From contig JAMLJB010000001.1 of the NCBI GenBank assembly GCA_023953835.1, positions 682,001 through 746,000 on the forward strand: 64,000 nucleotides of DNA, in the 5' to 3' direction. This document shows, in pieces, positions 16,501-24,558 of the stretch (the stretch's first letter is position 1; every line of letters begins with the position of its first letter). The translations under genes were made by a program, and so were the position numbers. The stretch comes from Rhizobiaceae bacterium. GTDB taxonomy: Bacteria; Pseudomonadota; Alphaproteobacteria; Rhizobiales; Rhizobiaceae. Under the pieces are notes generated by a model. The model was not told the origin of the DNA. It searched no databases and saw only the letters and a program-made list of their open reading frames with translations.

Positions 16501-18000
16501 ATGTCCGTGCAGCAGAGAATAATGTATGTCGTATTCAATCACATTCATGGGGATAGCCGCGTCATAAAGACAGCCCAGGCGGCGCTCGATGCAGGATTCG
16601 ACTGCGTTATTGTCGGTGTTTCGAACACAGGCATCAGGGAAGTAACAGAGGTCGAAGGCGTCCCTGTCATCCGCTTGCCCAACCCCGCATGGCGCCTGAA
16701 AACGCAAGGGCTCTGGGAGGCCGAGAAGGACGTTCGGCTGCTGATCGGTCTTTTCAGCAACGCCGTGCAGGCCGAGGCCGCGCATTTCCTGCCCGATATC
16801 GTGCATTCACATGACATGCACTGCATCAGCGTCGGCGCGAGCCTGCGCGATTCCATGATTGCCATGGGCCGCGATGCGGTCTGGATCCACGATATCCATG
16901 AATATGTCGCCGGGCTGCGGGGACATACGGCAGAGCAATATATGCCGCACTGTCTGGCCTGGGAGAGAGACCTTCTTCCGGCAGCCGATCATCTCATCAC
17001 TGTGAGCGACACGCTGTCCGAGACCGTACGGTCCCGATACTCCCTCGAAAAGCTGCCGACCGTCACCTACAACGTGCCGAACTATGGCGAATTTCGCGCC
17101 GTCGGGCCGGACATCCGGTCGTCGATCGGACTTGCTCCCGAAACGCCGCTGGTGGTGTTCGTCGGCGGCGCGAGTGCGCTGCGCGGCTGCGACACCATCA
17201 TCCATGCCGTTGCGAAACTGCCCAACGTGCATCTCGCCTTCGTAAGCCGTGGCGACTATGCCGAGCAGATGCGAAACCTTGCCCACAGCATCGGACTGTC
17301 CGAACGTTTCCACCTTCTGCCCTATGTCGCGAGCAATGAGGTCAGCACATTCATACGGACCGCCGATCTCGGGATTCACGGCCTGATTCACTATCCGAAT
17401 GCCGAAGTCGCACTGCCGAACAAGCTGTTCGAATATCTGCACGCAATGCTGCCCGTCGTGGTGAGCGACGTGGCCGCGATGAAAGCCTTCGTTGATGCGA
17501 ACGGCGTCGGCGCGATCTTCCTGGCGAGCGATGTAGACAGTTGCGCCGCGGCCATCAGCGACGGACTTGCAAATCGTGACAAATTGCGCCGCAAGATCAC
17601 CAAATCGCTTCGCCAGAGATATTCTTGGGAGGCGCAGGCGAAGAAGCTTGTGGACATCTATCGGGCGAACATCGGAAGGGCCAAGGTGAAGCTGAGCCCG
17701 GCGGCCCGCGCGGAAGCAACCGCGAGGCTGAGCGCGGCCAGCGTGCTTTTCGAGGCACTCTATGCTCGATCTTTGCTGGATCGGGTGAGTGGTCGCGTCG
17801 CGCAGATCACTCCCGATTTGTCGAGCCAGATACAGGCACTCGCCTTGAACAGAGGCATCGCCGCCCAACCGCAGCGAAGCTGGACGGCAAAGCGTGTCCA
17901 CCGCCTGAAAAGGGTTACGAGCGAACAAGGCGTGGGCGAAGCGTTCAAGGTGGTGGCGGTAGGTGTAAAGCGCAGGCTGGTGGCAATCTTTCGCGCCTGA
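16501..18000 (+). CDS. Glycosyltransferase, GT4-like (GT-B fold)
   Basis: 499 residues. The N-terminal half has the GT-B entry MYVVFNHIHGDSRVIKTAQA and the acceptor-side DIVHSHDMHC and IHDIHEYVAG. The C-terminal half has VVFVGGASALRGCDTII and the nucleotide-sugar segment ALPNKLFEYLHAMLPVVVSD, where the E-x7-E-type motif of GT4 enzymes resides. About 90 extra residues at the C-terminus are basic and helical, perhaps a membrane- or partner-binding tail. The ATG at 16501 follows a GGAGGAGG purine tract about 13 nt upstream. No polysaccharide cluster flanks it, so donor and acceptor are unknown. Confidence 0.82.
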   Translation: MSVQQRIMYVVFNHIHGDSRVIKTAQAALDAGFDCVIVGVSNTGIREVTEVEGVPVIRLPNPAWRLKTQGLWEAEKDVRLLIGLFSNAVQAEAAHFLPDIVHSHDMHCISVGASLRDSMIAMGRDAVWIHDIHEYVAGLRGHTAEQYMPHCLAWERDLLPAADHLITVSDTLSETVRSRYSLEKLPTVTYNVPNYGEFRAVGPDIRSSIGLAPETPLVVFVGGASALRGCDTIIHAVAKLPNVHLAFVSRGDYAEQMRNLAHSIGLSERFHLLPYVASNEVSTFIRTADLGIHGLIHYPNAEVALPNKLFEYLHAMLPVVVSDVAAMKAFVDANGVGAIFLASDVDSCAAAISDGLANRDKLRRKITKSLRQRYSWEAQAKKLVDIYRANIGRAKVKLSPAARAEATARLSAASVLFEALYARSLLDRVSGRVAQITPDLSSQIQALALNRGIAAQPQRSWTAKRVHRLKRVTSEQGVGEAFKVVAVGVKRRLVAIFRA

Positions 18001-18108
18001 ACTTCGAACGAATAGCCCGGGCCTTTCGAATAGCGCGTCTGGCAGGGAACCAATCGCTCCGTCACAGGTTGCAGCCTTCTCGCCGTCAACCCGCGCAAGG
18101 AGGTCCAG

Positions 18109-18303
18109 ATGTTCCGTCTCGCCGTCACCGCATTGCTTGGCTATGTCGCCTACAGGATTGCGCGTGAGATCACGGATTCCGCTCCCCTGGAAACAGTCCG
18201 GCAACGACCGGCAAGACCGAAAGCGGCGGCCAGACCGGCTGCGAAGCGCGCGCGCAAGCCCGCTACCAAACCTGCGGCGGCGACCGCGACGGGTGGCGGC
18301 TAG
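18109..18303 (+). CDS. Small protein with TM-like N-terminus and histone-H1-like tail
   Basis: 64 residues. A very strong ribosome site (AAGGAGGT, 5 nt before ATG) supports translation. Residues 1-18 (MFRLAVTALLGYVAYRIA) are hydrophobic to amphipathic. From residue about 32 the chain is almost only Ala, Pro, Lys, Arg and Thr, with repeated AARPAAKRARKPATKPAA, like the tails of bacterial histone H1-like proteins. A membrane-tethered or surface-associated basic protein is the simplest reading; nucleic-acid binding is inference. It ends 3 bp from the convergent aminotransferase gene. Confidence 0.65.
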   Translation: MFRLAVTALLGYVAYRIAREITDSAPLETVRQRPARPKAAARPAAKRARKPATKPAAATATGGG

Positions 18304-18306
18304 AGG

Positions 18307-19488
18307 TTAAAGAACCGAAACGATGGACTTCGCCAGTTGATCCAGCCGGTCATCGGGTAAGCCGGCGATGTTAATGCGGCTATCATCGACCATGTAGATT
18401 CCGTGCTCGGCACGAAGGCGATGAACCTGCTCCACGGTCAGGCCGAGGCGCGAGAACATGCCGCGATGGTTTGCGATGAAATCGAAGCGATCGGAATTGG
18501 ACTGCTTGCGCAGCGCATCGGCGAGACCTTGCCTGAGCGCAATCATGCGCATACGGATTTCCTCGAGTTCCGCCTGCCAGTCCGCGCGCAAATCGGCGTC
18601 GGTCAGGATGATCCGGACCGCTGCCGCGCCATGGTCCGGCGGCATCGAATACATGCCGCGCGCGACGGACAAAAGCTGGCTGTTGGCCGCGTCGGCCTCG
18701 GCCTCGCTGCGGCCCATGAGGATCGCGGCGCCGACACGATCGCGATAGACAGAGAAATTCTTTGAACAGCTCGCCGCAACGGCCATTTCCGGCACGATGC
18801 CGGCGAGGATGCGCACGCCTTGCGCGTCCGCATCCAACCCGTCGCCAAAGCCCTGATAGGCAAGGTCGACAAAGGGAAACAATTGCTTCTCAAGCAGCAA
18901 CTGGGCCAGTTGCGTCCATTGTTCCGAGCTGAGGTTCGCGCCCGTTGGATTGTGGCAGCAGCCGTGGAGAACGACGATATCGCCCGCCTCCGCCTGTCCA
19001 AGCGCTGCCATCATGTCGTTAAAACGCACAGTGCCGGTTGCCGCATCGAAATAGGGATAGCTCCGCGTCTTGAGACCCGACGCCTCGATCAACGGAACAT
19101 GATTGGGCCACGTGGGGTCCGACAGCCAGACCTGCGCGCCCGGACGTGCGCGGTGAAGCAATTCGGCGATGATGCGCAGCGAACCGGAGCCGCCCGGCGC
19201 CTGTGCGGCGCGGATGCGTGACGTATCGGCGGACGGCCCGAACACAAGCTGGATCATCGCCGCGTTGAAGGCGAGATCGCCCGCCATTCCGAGATAGGTC
19301 TTCGTCGTCTGTTCGCTGTAGAGCCGCTTTTCCGCTTCGCGGATGGCGCGCATGATCGTCGTGCGGCCTTGCTTGTCCTTGTAGACGCCAACGCCGAGGT
19401 CGAGCTTGTCCTGTCGCGGATCGTCGCGATACATGCCGATCAGAGCGATGATCTTGTCGGGCGCGGCAGGCTTCAGGGTTTCAAACAT
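18307..19488 (-). CDS. Aromatic/aspartate aminotransferase (TyrB/AspC family)
   Basis: Class I aminotransferase of the AspC/TyrB subgroup, 393 residues, transferring amino groups between aromatic or acidic amino acids and 2-oxoglutarate. It starts MFETLKPAAPDKIIAL, carries LGVGVYKDKQG (31-41), HGCCHNPTGANLS (about 175-187), PFVDLAYQGFGDG (D208) and the PLP lysine in SCSKNFSVYRDRVG (K243). The C-terminus has RINIAGL, where AspC-type enzymes place the carboxylate-binding Arg. A longer frame to 19551 is open, but homology begins at the ATG at 19488. The gene is followed by a convergent small gene only 3 bp away. Confidence 0.92.
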   Translation of the reverse strand: MFETLKPAAPDKIIALIGMYRDDPRQDKLDLGVGVYKDKQGRTTIMRAIREAEKRLYSEQTTKTYLGMAGDLAFNAAMIQLVFGPSADTSRIRAAQAPGGSGSLRIIAELLHRARPGAQVWLSDPTWPNHVPLIEASGLKTRSYPYFDAATGTVRFNDMMAALGQAEAGDIVVLHGCCHNPTGANLSSEQWTQLAQLLLEKQLFPFVDLAYQGFGDGLDADAQGVRILAGIVPEMAVAASCSKNFSVYRDRVGAAILMGRSEAEADAANSQLLSVARGMYSMPPDHGAAAVRIILTDADLRADWQAELEEIRMRMIALRQGLADALRKQSNSDRFDFIANHRGMFSRLGLTVEQVHRLRAEHGIYMVDDSRINIAGLPDDRLDQLAKSIVSVL

Positions 19489-19564
19489 GGTTTCACTCGC
19501 GGATCGAACTGGCGCGTCATAGACGAGGCGCGGGGAAATTGACAGGGCCACAGGCGCGTAGACG

Positions 19565-20656
19565 CTATGCCCTGAAATGTTTCGACAGCTTCAAGCCCTG
19601 CGCCTGATAGTTGGAGCCTAGGTCAGTGCCGTAGAGCGCCTTCGGACGCGACAGCATGTGCTCGTAGACCAGTCGACCGACGATCTGGCCGTGCTCCAGA
19701 ATGAATGGGACCTCATGGCTACGCACTTCCAGCACGGCGCGGCTGCCCTTGCCGCCCGCCTGCGAATGGCCGAAGCCCGGATCGAAGAAGCCGGCATAGT
19801 GGACGCGAAATTCGCCTACCAGCGGGTCGAACGGCGTCATTTCGGCGGCGTAGAGCGGCGGGACATGCACGGCCTCGCGCGAGACCAGAATGTAGAACTC
19901 GTCGGGGTCGAGGATCAGTTCGCCCGGACCGCCATGACGATGGATCGGCTCCCAGAAATCGAGCACGGATTGCGCGGCGCGCAGATCGACGTCCACAAGG
20001 CCGGTATGGTGCTTGCCTCGATAGCCGATCAGGCCGTTCGCATCGCCCTCAAGGTCGATGGAGAGTGCGATGCCTCCGCCAGAAATGCTCGGGGCCTCGG
20101 CGGCTACAAGCGTTTCCGCCTTGTGCAGGCCGTGCAGTTCCGCTTCGCTCAACACGGCGTTGCCCGTGCGGAAACGAACCTGCGCGAGCCGCGAGCCAGT
20201 GCGCGCGATGATCGGAAAGGTGCGCGGGCTGACCTCCATGTAGAGCGGACCGTCATACGCTGCTGCGATCTTGTCGAACTCCTGCCCGCGATCGGTCATG
20301 ACGCGCGTGAAGATGTCGAGCCTTCCCGTGGAGCTCTTGGGATTGGCCGAAGCCGAAATGCCTGCGGGCAACTTCAGCTTTTCGAGCAGCGGCACGATAT
20401 AGACGCAACCGGTTTCCAGAACCGCGCCCTTTGTCAGGTCGATCTCGTGGAGCTTGAGGCGTTCGAGCTTGGTCGCGACCGTGCTGTCCGGCCCCGGCAG
20501 GAAGCTGGCCCGCACGCGGTACGCCTTCTCTCCGAGGCGCAGGTCGAGGCTTGCTGGCTGGATCTGGTCCGCATCGAGCGGGCGCGACGCATGGAGCGCA
20601 CCGGTCGCGAAAAGCTCCGCTATATCGCGGTCAGGAAGGATGCCTGTCTGTCGCAA
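19565..20656 (-). CDS. 2'-deoxycytidine 5'-triphosphate deaminase, double-length type
   Basis: 363 residues of the alphaproteobacterial dCTP deaminase type, which converts dCTP to dUTP for thymidylate synthesis. Typical Dcd enzymes have about 190 residues; this one looks like two Dcd/dUTPase-like folds in tandem. The N-terminal copy contains PASLDLRLGEKAYRVRASFL and ANPKSSTGRLDIFTRVM, the latter resembling the Dcd SSxxR active-site motif. The C-terminal half has GFFDPGFGHSQAGGKGSRAV. The start is probably the TTG at 20656: no in-frame ATG or GTG occurs between it and the upstream stop. The leader toward metZ is shared with the divergent riboswitch. Confidence 0.88.
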   Translation of the reverse strand: MRQTGILPDRDIAELFATGALHASRPLDADQIQPASLDLRLGEKAYRVRASFLPGPDSTVATKLERLKLHEIDLTKGAVLETGCVYIVPLLEKLKLPAGISASANPKSSTGRLDIFTRVMTDRGQEFDKIAAAYDGPLYMEVSPRTFPIIARTGSRLAQVRFRTGNAVLSEAELHGLHKAETLVAAEAPSISGGGIALSIDLEGDANGLIGYRGKHHTGLVDVDLRAAQSVLDFWEPIHRHGGPGELILDPDEFYILVSREAVHVPPLYAAEMTPFDPLVGEFRVHYAGFFDPGFGHSQAGGKGSRAVLEVRSHEVPFILEHGQIVGRLVYEHMLSRPKALYGTDLGSNYQAQGLKLSKHFRA

Positions 20657-20744
20657 GGACCAATAACCGTGTTTATGCTGGCTCGACGTTTAGCTTCGTC
20701 TCCGATTGACGCAAGCCGGGTCGGGGTTTAAAGGGGCTTTATCC

Positions 20745-20800
20745 CGTGGTGATTTGGCCGGTCGGCTTGCAGCCACGTTAAACAAGTCGCTAAAGGACCG
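20745..20800 (+). promoter_or_regulatory. SAM-II (metA-type) riboswitch upstream of metZ
   Basis: The sequence matches the alphaproteobacterial SAM-II aptamer element by element. The P1 arms are CGTGG (20745-20749) and CCACG (20773-20777), the strand after P1 is TGATTTG, the loop is GGCTTGCAGC, and then come the invariant CGTTAAACAAG (20776-20786) and the pseudoknot-end CGCTAAA (20788-20794). SAM-II senses S-adenosylmethionine and represses methionine-synthesis genes, and metZ is a known host gene. A terminator-like hairpin with seven Ts follows at 20810-20842, suggesting control by transcription attenuation, at least in part. Confidence 0.9.
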
Positions 20801-20809
20801 CGGTTTGGC

Positions 20810-20842
20810 CCGGCTTTGCGACTTTCGCGAGCCGGTTTTTTT
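20810..20842 (+). terminator. Riboswitch-linked intrinsic terminator before metZ
   Basis: CCGGCT (20810-20815) pairs with AGCCGG (20830-20835), with inner GCG/CGC pairs, and seven consecutive Ts follow immediately. It lies between the SAM-II aptamer and the metZ start codon, the place expected for a ligand-controlled attenuator. Confidence 0.65.
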
Positions 20843-20860
20843 ATGTCTGGAAGCAGGAAC

Positions 20861-22045
20861 ATGTCGAACAAGCGCAAATTGAGACCCGCCACCCAACTGG
20901 TTCACGGCGGCACACTGCGCTCCGGCTTCGGCGAGACGTCCGAAGCGATCTATCTGACGCAAGGTTTCGTCTACGACACGGCCGAAAGCGCGGAGGCGCG
21001 CTTCAAGGGCGAGGAGCCGGGGTTCATCTATTCGCGATATGCCAACCCGACGGTGGACATGTTCGAACGACGCATGTGCGCGCTGGAGGGTGCGGAGGAA
21101 GCGCGCGCCATGTCGTCCGGCATGGCCGCCGTGTCGGCGGCGCTCCTGTGCAGCGTGAAGGCAGGCGATCATGTGCTCGCGGCCAAGGCCCTGTTCGGCT
21201 CCTGCCGCTATGTCATCGAGACGTTGATGCCGCGCTACGGCATCGAGTCGACGCTGGTGGACGGCTCGAAAATAGAAAACTGGCAGGCCGCCGTGCGCCC
21301 CAACACGAAGCTGCTCTTCCTCGAAAGCCCGACCAATCCGACGCTGGAAGTGGTCGACATCCGCGCCGTGGCCGATATCGCCAATTCCGTCGGCGCGCGG
21401 CTGGTGGTGGACAATGTGTTCGCCACGCCGCTTCAACAGAAGCCGCTTGAACTCGGCGCGCATGTGGTCGTCTATTCCGCGACCAAGCATATTGACGGCC
21501 AGGGGAGATGTCTCGGCGGCGTAGTTCTTTCCGACAGGAAATGGATCGATGAAGAGCTTCACGACTATTTCCGCCACACCGGCCCATCGCTTTCGCCGTT
21601 CAATGCGTGGACGCTGCTCAAGGGATTGGAGACGCTGCCGCTGCGCGTGAAGCAGGCGACGGATTCGGCGGGCCGCATCGCCGATTTTCTGGCGAACCAT
21701 CCCAAGGTTGCGCGCGTAATTTATCCCGGGCGCGCGGATCATCCGCAGGCCGACATCATCAAACGGCAGATGAGCGGCGGATCCACACTGATCTGCTTTG
21801 ACCTGAAAGACGGGAAAGGCGCTGCCTACGCGATGGAGAACGGGCTCGACATCATCCGCATCTCGAACAATCTCGGCGACTCCAAGAGCCTCATCACCCA
21901 TCCGGCCACGACGACGCACAAGAACCTGACCGACGAGGCGCGCGACGAACTGGGCATCGGGGCAGGAACATTGCGGCTGTCGGTCGGTCTTGAGGATACG
22001 GACGACCTGCTTGAAGACATCGAGGGCGCGCTGGCCAAAGCCTGA
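20861..22045 (+). CDS. metZ: O-succinylhomoserine sulfhydrylase
   Basis: PLP enzyme of the Cys/Met metabolism family making homocysteine from O-succinylhomoserine and sulfide, bypassing cystathionine. 394 residues with IYSRYANPTVDMFE (56-69), SSGMAAVSAALL, ESPTNPTLEVVDI, VVDNVFATP and the PLP lysine in VVYSATKHIDGQGR (K209). The C-terminus holds RLSVGLEDTDDLLEDI. The riboswitch in its leader supports a methionine-pathway role over other family members. The ATG at 20861 is chosen because AGGA lies 6 nt upstream; the ATG at 20843 follows the terminator T-run directly and has no ribosome site. Confidence 0.93.
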   Translation: MSNKRKLRPATQLVHGGTLRSGFGETSEAIYLTQGFVYDTAESAEARFKGEEPGFIYSRYANPTVDMFERRMCALEGAEEARAMSSGMAAVSAALLCSVKAGDHVLAAKALFGSCRYVIETLMPRYGIESTLVDGSKIENWQAAVRPNTKLLFLESPTNPTLEVVDIRAVADIANSVGARLVVDNVFATPLQQKPLELGAHVVVYSATKHIDGQGRCLGGVVLSDRKWIDEELHDYFRHTGPSLSPFNAWTLLKGLETLPLRVKQATDSAGRIADFLANHPKVARVIYPGRADHPQADIIKRQMSGGSTLICFDLKDGKGAAYAMENGLDIIRISNNLGDSKSLITHPATTTHKNLTDEARDELGIGAGTLRLSVGLEDTDDLLEDIEGALAKA

Positions 22046-22098
22046 GTCAGAACCTGTTGATTTGATTGAAATCCATCATCGGCTAAGATCGCACGGCC

Positions 22099-22491
22099 AT
22101 GTACAAGGCTGTCACACGAAATATCGAAGTCGAGGTGGAACCCTTCTATCTGGAGGATCGCTCCGATCCCGCGGAGAACCGCTATGTGTGGGGCTACCGG
22201 GTAACCATCGACAATCAGTCCGACGATCTCGTGCAACTGCTCACGCGGCACTGGCACATCACCGATGCGCTCGGTCGCGTGGAGGAGGTGCATGGGCCGG
22301 GTGTCATGGGAGAGCAACCAAGTCTGAGCCCGGGCGACAGCTATCAGTACACATCAGGCTGCCCGCTGCCGACGCCTTCGGGAATCATGGTCGGAACCTA
22401 TACGATGCGCAGTCGGGGCGGAGAGTTGTTCGACGTTGCGATTCCCGCATTTTCGCTCGACCTGCCGGGCACCATGCGCACGGTGAACTGA
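22099..22491 (+). CDS. apaG: Co2+/Mg2+ efflux protein ApaG
   Basis: 130 residues forming the single ApaG beta-sandwich (fibronectin-like) domain. Family motifs are visible: [43 protein letters not shown] and the signature [23 protein letters not shown]. The protein is cytoplasmic; in enterobacteria it is linked to cobalt and magnesium homeostasis, but its biochemical role is unsettled. It follows metZ by 53 bp on the same strand. The gap contains a sequence resembling the palindromic repeat arm. hslO is convergent downstream. Confidence 0.95.
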   Translation: MYKAVTRNIEVEVEPFYLEDRSDPAENRYVWGYRVTIDNQSDDLVQLLTRHWHITDALGRVEEVHGPGVMGEQPSLSPGDSYQYTSGCPLPTPSGIMVGTYTMRSRGGELFDVAIPAFSLDLPGTMRTVN

Positions 22492-22513
22492 GGCGCGCCA
22501 GGGAAGGCGCGCC
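22492..22513. terminator. Hairpin between convergent apaG and hslO
   Basis: GGCGCGCC occurs at 22492-22499 and again at 22506-22513. The octamer is self-complementary, so it forms an 8-bp stem with loop AGGGAA exactly between the two stop codons. No T-run follows on either strand, so it is a weak or factor-dependent terminator at best. Confidence 0.35.
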
Positions 22514-22523
22514 CCTGCACTAT

Positions 22524-23522
22524 TCAGGCAAAGTCAGCCGGATCGAACACGTAGCTCTTTGAGCAGAACTCGCAATCGACCTTGATGGCGCCGTCCTCGG
22601 TCGAGTGCGCGATCTCCTCGGCAGTGAACCCGCGCAGAACGCCTTCGATCTTTTCGCGCGAGCAACTGCATTCGTCGACCACACCTATGCCCTCGAACAC
22701 GCGAACGCCATGCTCGTGGAAAAGCCTGTAGAGCAGCCGTTCCGTTCCGACCGTCGGATCGACAAGTTCGACCGCCTCGATGGTTTCAAGAAGCATCAGC
22801 GCTTCCTGCCATGCATCATCGTGAGGCTCATCGACTTCCGTGCGCGGATCGCCGTCACCGCCGGGAATATCGGACACGCGCAAGCGCTCCGGCGCTTCCG
22901 GCAGGAACTGCGTGAGCACGCCGCCGGCGCGCCAATGCTCGCCGCCGCCTTCGCCGCGCCGCATCTGCTTCGCAACGGAGAGCTTGAGATCGGTCGGGAT
23001 CTGCTCCGACTGCCGGAAGTAGACCTTCGCGGCTTCCTCAAGCGTCACGCCATCCAGCGGAACGATGCCCTGATAGCGCTGGGTGTACTGGCCCTGATCG
23101 ATGGTCAGCGCCAGAACGCCATTGCCGAGCAATTGCTCCGGTGCGGTCTCTCCACTGTCGATCGCCGCGCCGAGACGCTCCGCATCGAAGCGCGCATAGG
23201 CCCGCAACGACCCCGGCGTCGTGAAGTCGGCCACCAGCATATCCACCGGCCCGTCCGTGCGGGTCTGGAGAATGAACTTGCCGTTGAACTTCAGCGAGGA
23301 GCCGAGCAGCACGGTAACGACGCAGGCTTGCGCCAGAAGCCGGGCGACCGGGTCGGGATAGTCGTGGCGGCCCAACAGATCGTCTAGCAAAGGACCCAGT
23401 TGCACGGCGCGCCCGCGTATATCCAGCGGCCCCACTTCAAAAGGCACGACATGATCGTCTCCGGCAAATCCGAAATCGCCGAGTTTTGGTTTCGTGTCAG
23501 TCACGTGAGCTGTTCCAAGCAT
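22524..23522 (-). CDS. hslO: Hsp33 redox-regulated chaperone
   Basis: 332-residue cytosolic holdase chaperone activated by oxidation. The N-terminal domain contains VARLLAQACVVTVLLGSSLKFNGKFILQ, a Hsp33 hallmark, and the C-terminal zinc centre shows the four cysteines as ECSCSREKIEGVL and VDCEFCSKSYVF (C-x-C ... C-x2-C), so redox switching should be intact. The ATG at 23522 is preferred (AGGA 9 nt upstream) over the longer open frame to 23564. The gene lies downstream of argD-argF on the same strand, separated by a hairpin. Confidence 0.94.
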   Translation of the reverse strand: MLGTAHVTDTKPKLGDFGFAGDDHVVPFEVGPLDIRGRAVQLGPLLDDLLGRHDYPDPVARLLAQACVVTVLLGSSLKFNGKFILQTRTDGPVDMLVADFTTPGSLRAYARFDAERLGAAIDSGETAPEQLLGNGVLALTIDQGQYTQRYQGIVPLDGVTLEEAAKVYFRQSEQIPTDLKLSVAKQMRRGEGGGEHWRAGGVLTQFLPEAPERLRVSDIPGGDGDPRTEVDEPHDDAWQEALMLLETIEAVELVDPTVGTERLLYRLFHEHGVRVFEGIGVVDECSCSREKIEGVLRGFTAEEIAHSTEDGAIKVDCEFCSKSYVFDPADFA

Positions 23523-23545
23523 GGCACATCCTTTCACGCATAGCA

Positions 23546-23583
23546 GTGCCGGCCTTCCCGTCAATGCTCGGGGAAGCCGGCAC
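23546..23583 (-). terminator. Hairpin between argF and hslO
   Basis: An imperfect stem of about 13 pairs pairs GTGCCGGCC (from 23546) with the complementary stretch ending GCCGGCAC at 23583. It lies downstream of the argF stop and just upstream of hslO. The tract after the stem on the minus strand is TGCTATG, with no T-run, so it may be a terminator or a processing or attenuation structure. Confidence 0.35.
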
Positions 23584-23638
23584 CGCAGCGCAAACTGTCA
23601 AGTTGATGCGCAGCAGATAGGCAGCGGACGCGTGCGTT

Positions 23639-24553
23639 TCAAGCGCCAAGGCACCAGGCAAGCACCGCCTTCTGGGCGTGCAGCCGGTTCTCGGCCTCGT
23701 CGAAAACCACCGACTGCGGACCGTCGATGACCTCGTCCGTCACTTCCTCGCCGCGATGGGCTGGCAGGCAGTGCATGAACAGCGCGTCAGGCCTGGCATG
23801 CGCCATCAGCGCCGCGTTCACCTGATAGGGCAGGAATACATTGTGGCCTCGCGCGCGGTGCTCCTGGCCCATAGACACCCAGCAGTCGGTCACCACGCAA
23901 TCGGCGTTTTCGACCGCTTCTTCCGCGGTTTTCGCAAATGTCACGCTGCCGCCATGCGCCTTAGACCAATCGACGAATCTGCCTTCCGGCTCGCTGCCTT
24001 CCGGCGTCGCGATCTTGAGATTGAAGTCGAAACGCGCGGACGCCTCCAGCATCGAATGCAGGATATTGTTGCCGTCGCCGCTCCAGGCGAAGGTCTTGCC
24101 CCGGACCGGCCCGCGATGTTCCTCGAACGTCATCAGGTCGGCCATGATCTGGCAGGGGTGGGTGTCATCCGTCAGGCCGTTGATGACCGGCACGGTCGCT
24201 GCCTCGGTAAGCTCCAGCAGGCGCTGATGCTGGGTGGTGCGGATCATGATCGCGTCGACATAGCGTGACAGAACGCGCGCAGTGTCGGCGATTGTCTCGC
24301 TCTTGCCCAGTTGCATTTCCGAACTCGTCAGCATGATCGTCTCGCCGCCAAGCTGGCGCATGCCCACATCGAACGAAACGCGGGTGCGGGTCGAAGGCTT
24401 CTCGAAGATCATCGCCAGCACACGCCCGTCGAGCGGGCGGCTGCGATGGCCCGCCTTCAACTCGGCCTTGCGCGCGGCAGCGTCGTCGAGAATTCCACGC
24501 AGCGTGTCCGACGATACCGTCGACAAGTCCGTAAAATGCTTCAATTTCGCCAT
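23639..24553 (-). CDS. argF: Ornithine carbamoyltransferase
   Basis: Transfers a carbamoyl group from carbamoyl phosphate to ornithine, giving citrulline in arginine synthesis. 304 residues with the carbamoyl-phosphate motif [12 protein letters not shown] (STRTR 54-58), the HPCQ-like [12 protein letters not shown] motif, the ornithine-loop DCWVSMGQE and the catalytic [13 protein letters not shown]. The ATG at 24553 ([11 protein letters not shown]) is chosen; another in-frame ATG at 24559 overlaps the argD stop (TGATG). The two genes are therefore translationally coupled in the order argD-argF. Confidence 0.95.
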   Translation of the reverse strand: MAKLKHFTDLSTVSSDTLRGILDDAAARKAELKAGHRSRPLDGRVLAMIFEKPSTRTRVSFDVGMRQLGGETIMLTSSEMQLGKSETIADTARVLSRYVDAIMIRTTQHQRLLELTEAATVPVINGLTDDTHPCQIMADLMTFEEHRGPVRGKTFAWSGDGNNILHSMLEASARFDFNLKIATPEGSEPEGRFVDWSKAHGGSVTFAKTAEEAVENADCVVTDCWVSMGQEHRARGHNVFLPYQVNAALMAHARPDALFMHCLPAHRGEEVTDEVIDGPQSVVFDEAENRLHAQKAVLAWCLGA

Positions 24554-24558
24554 TCTCA

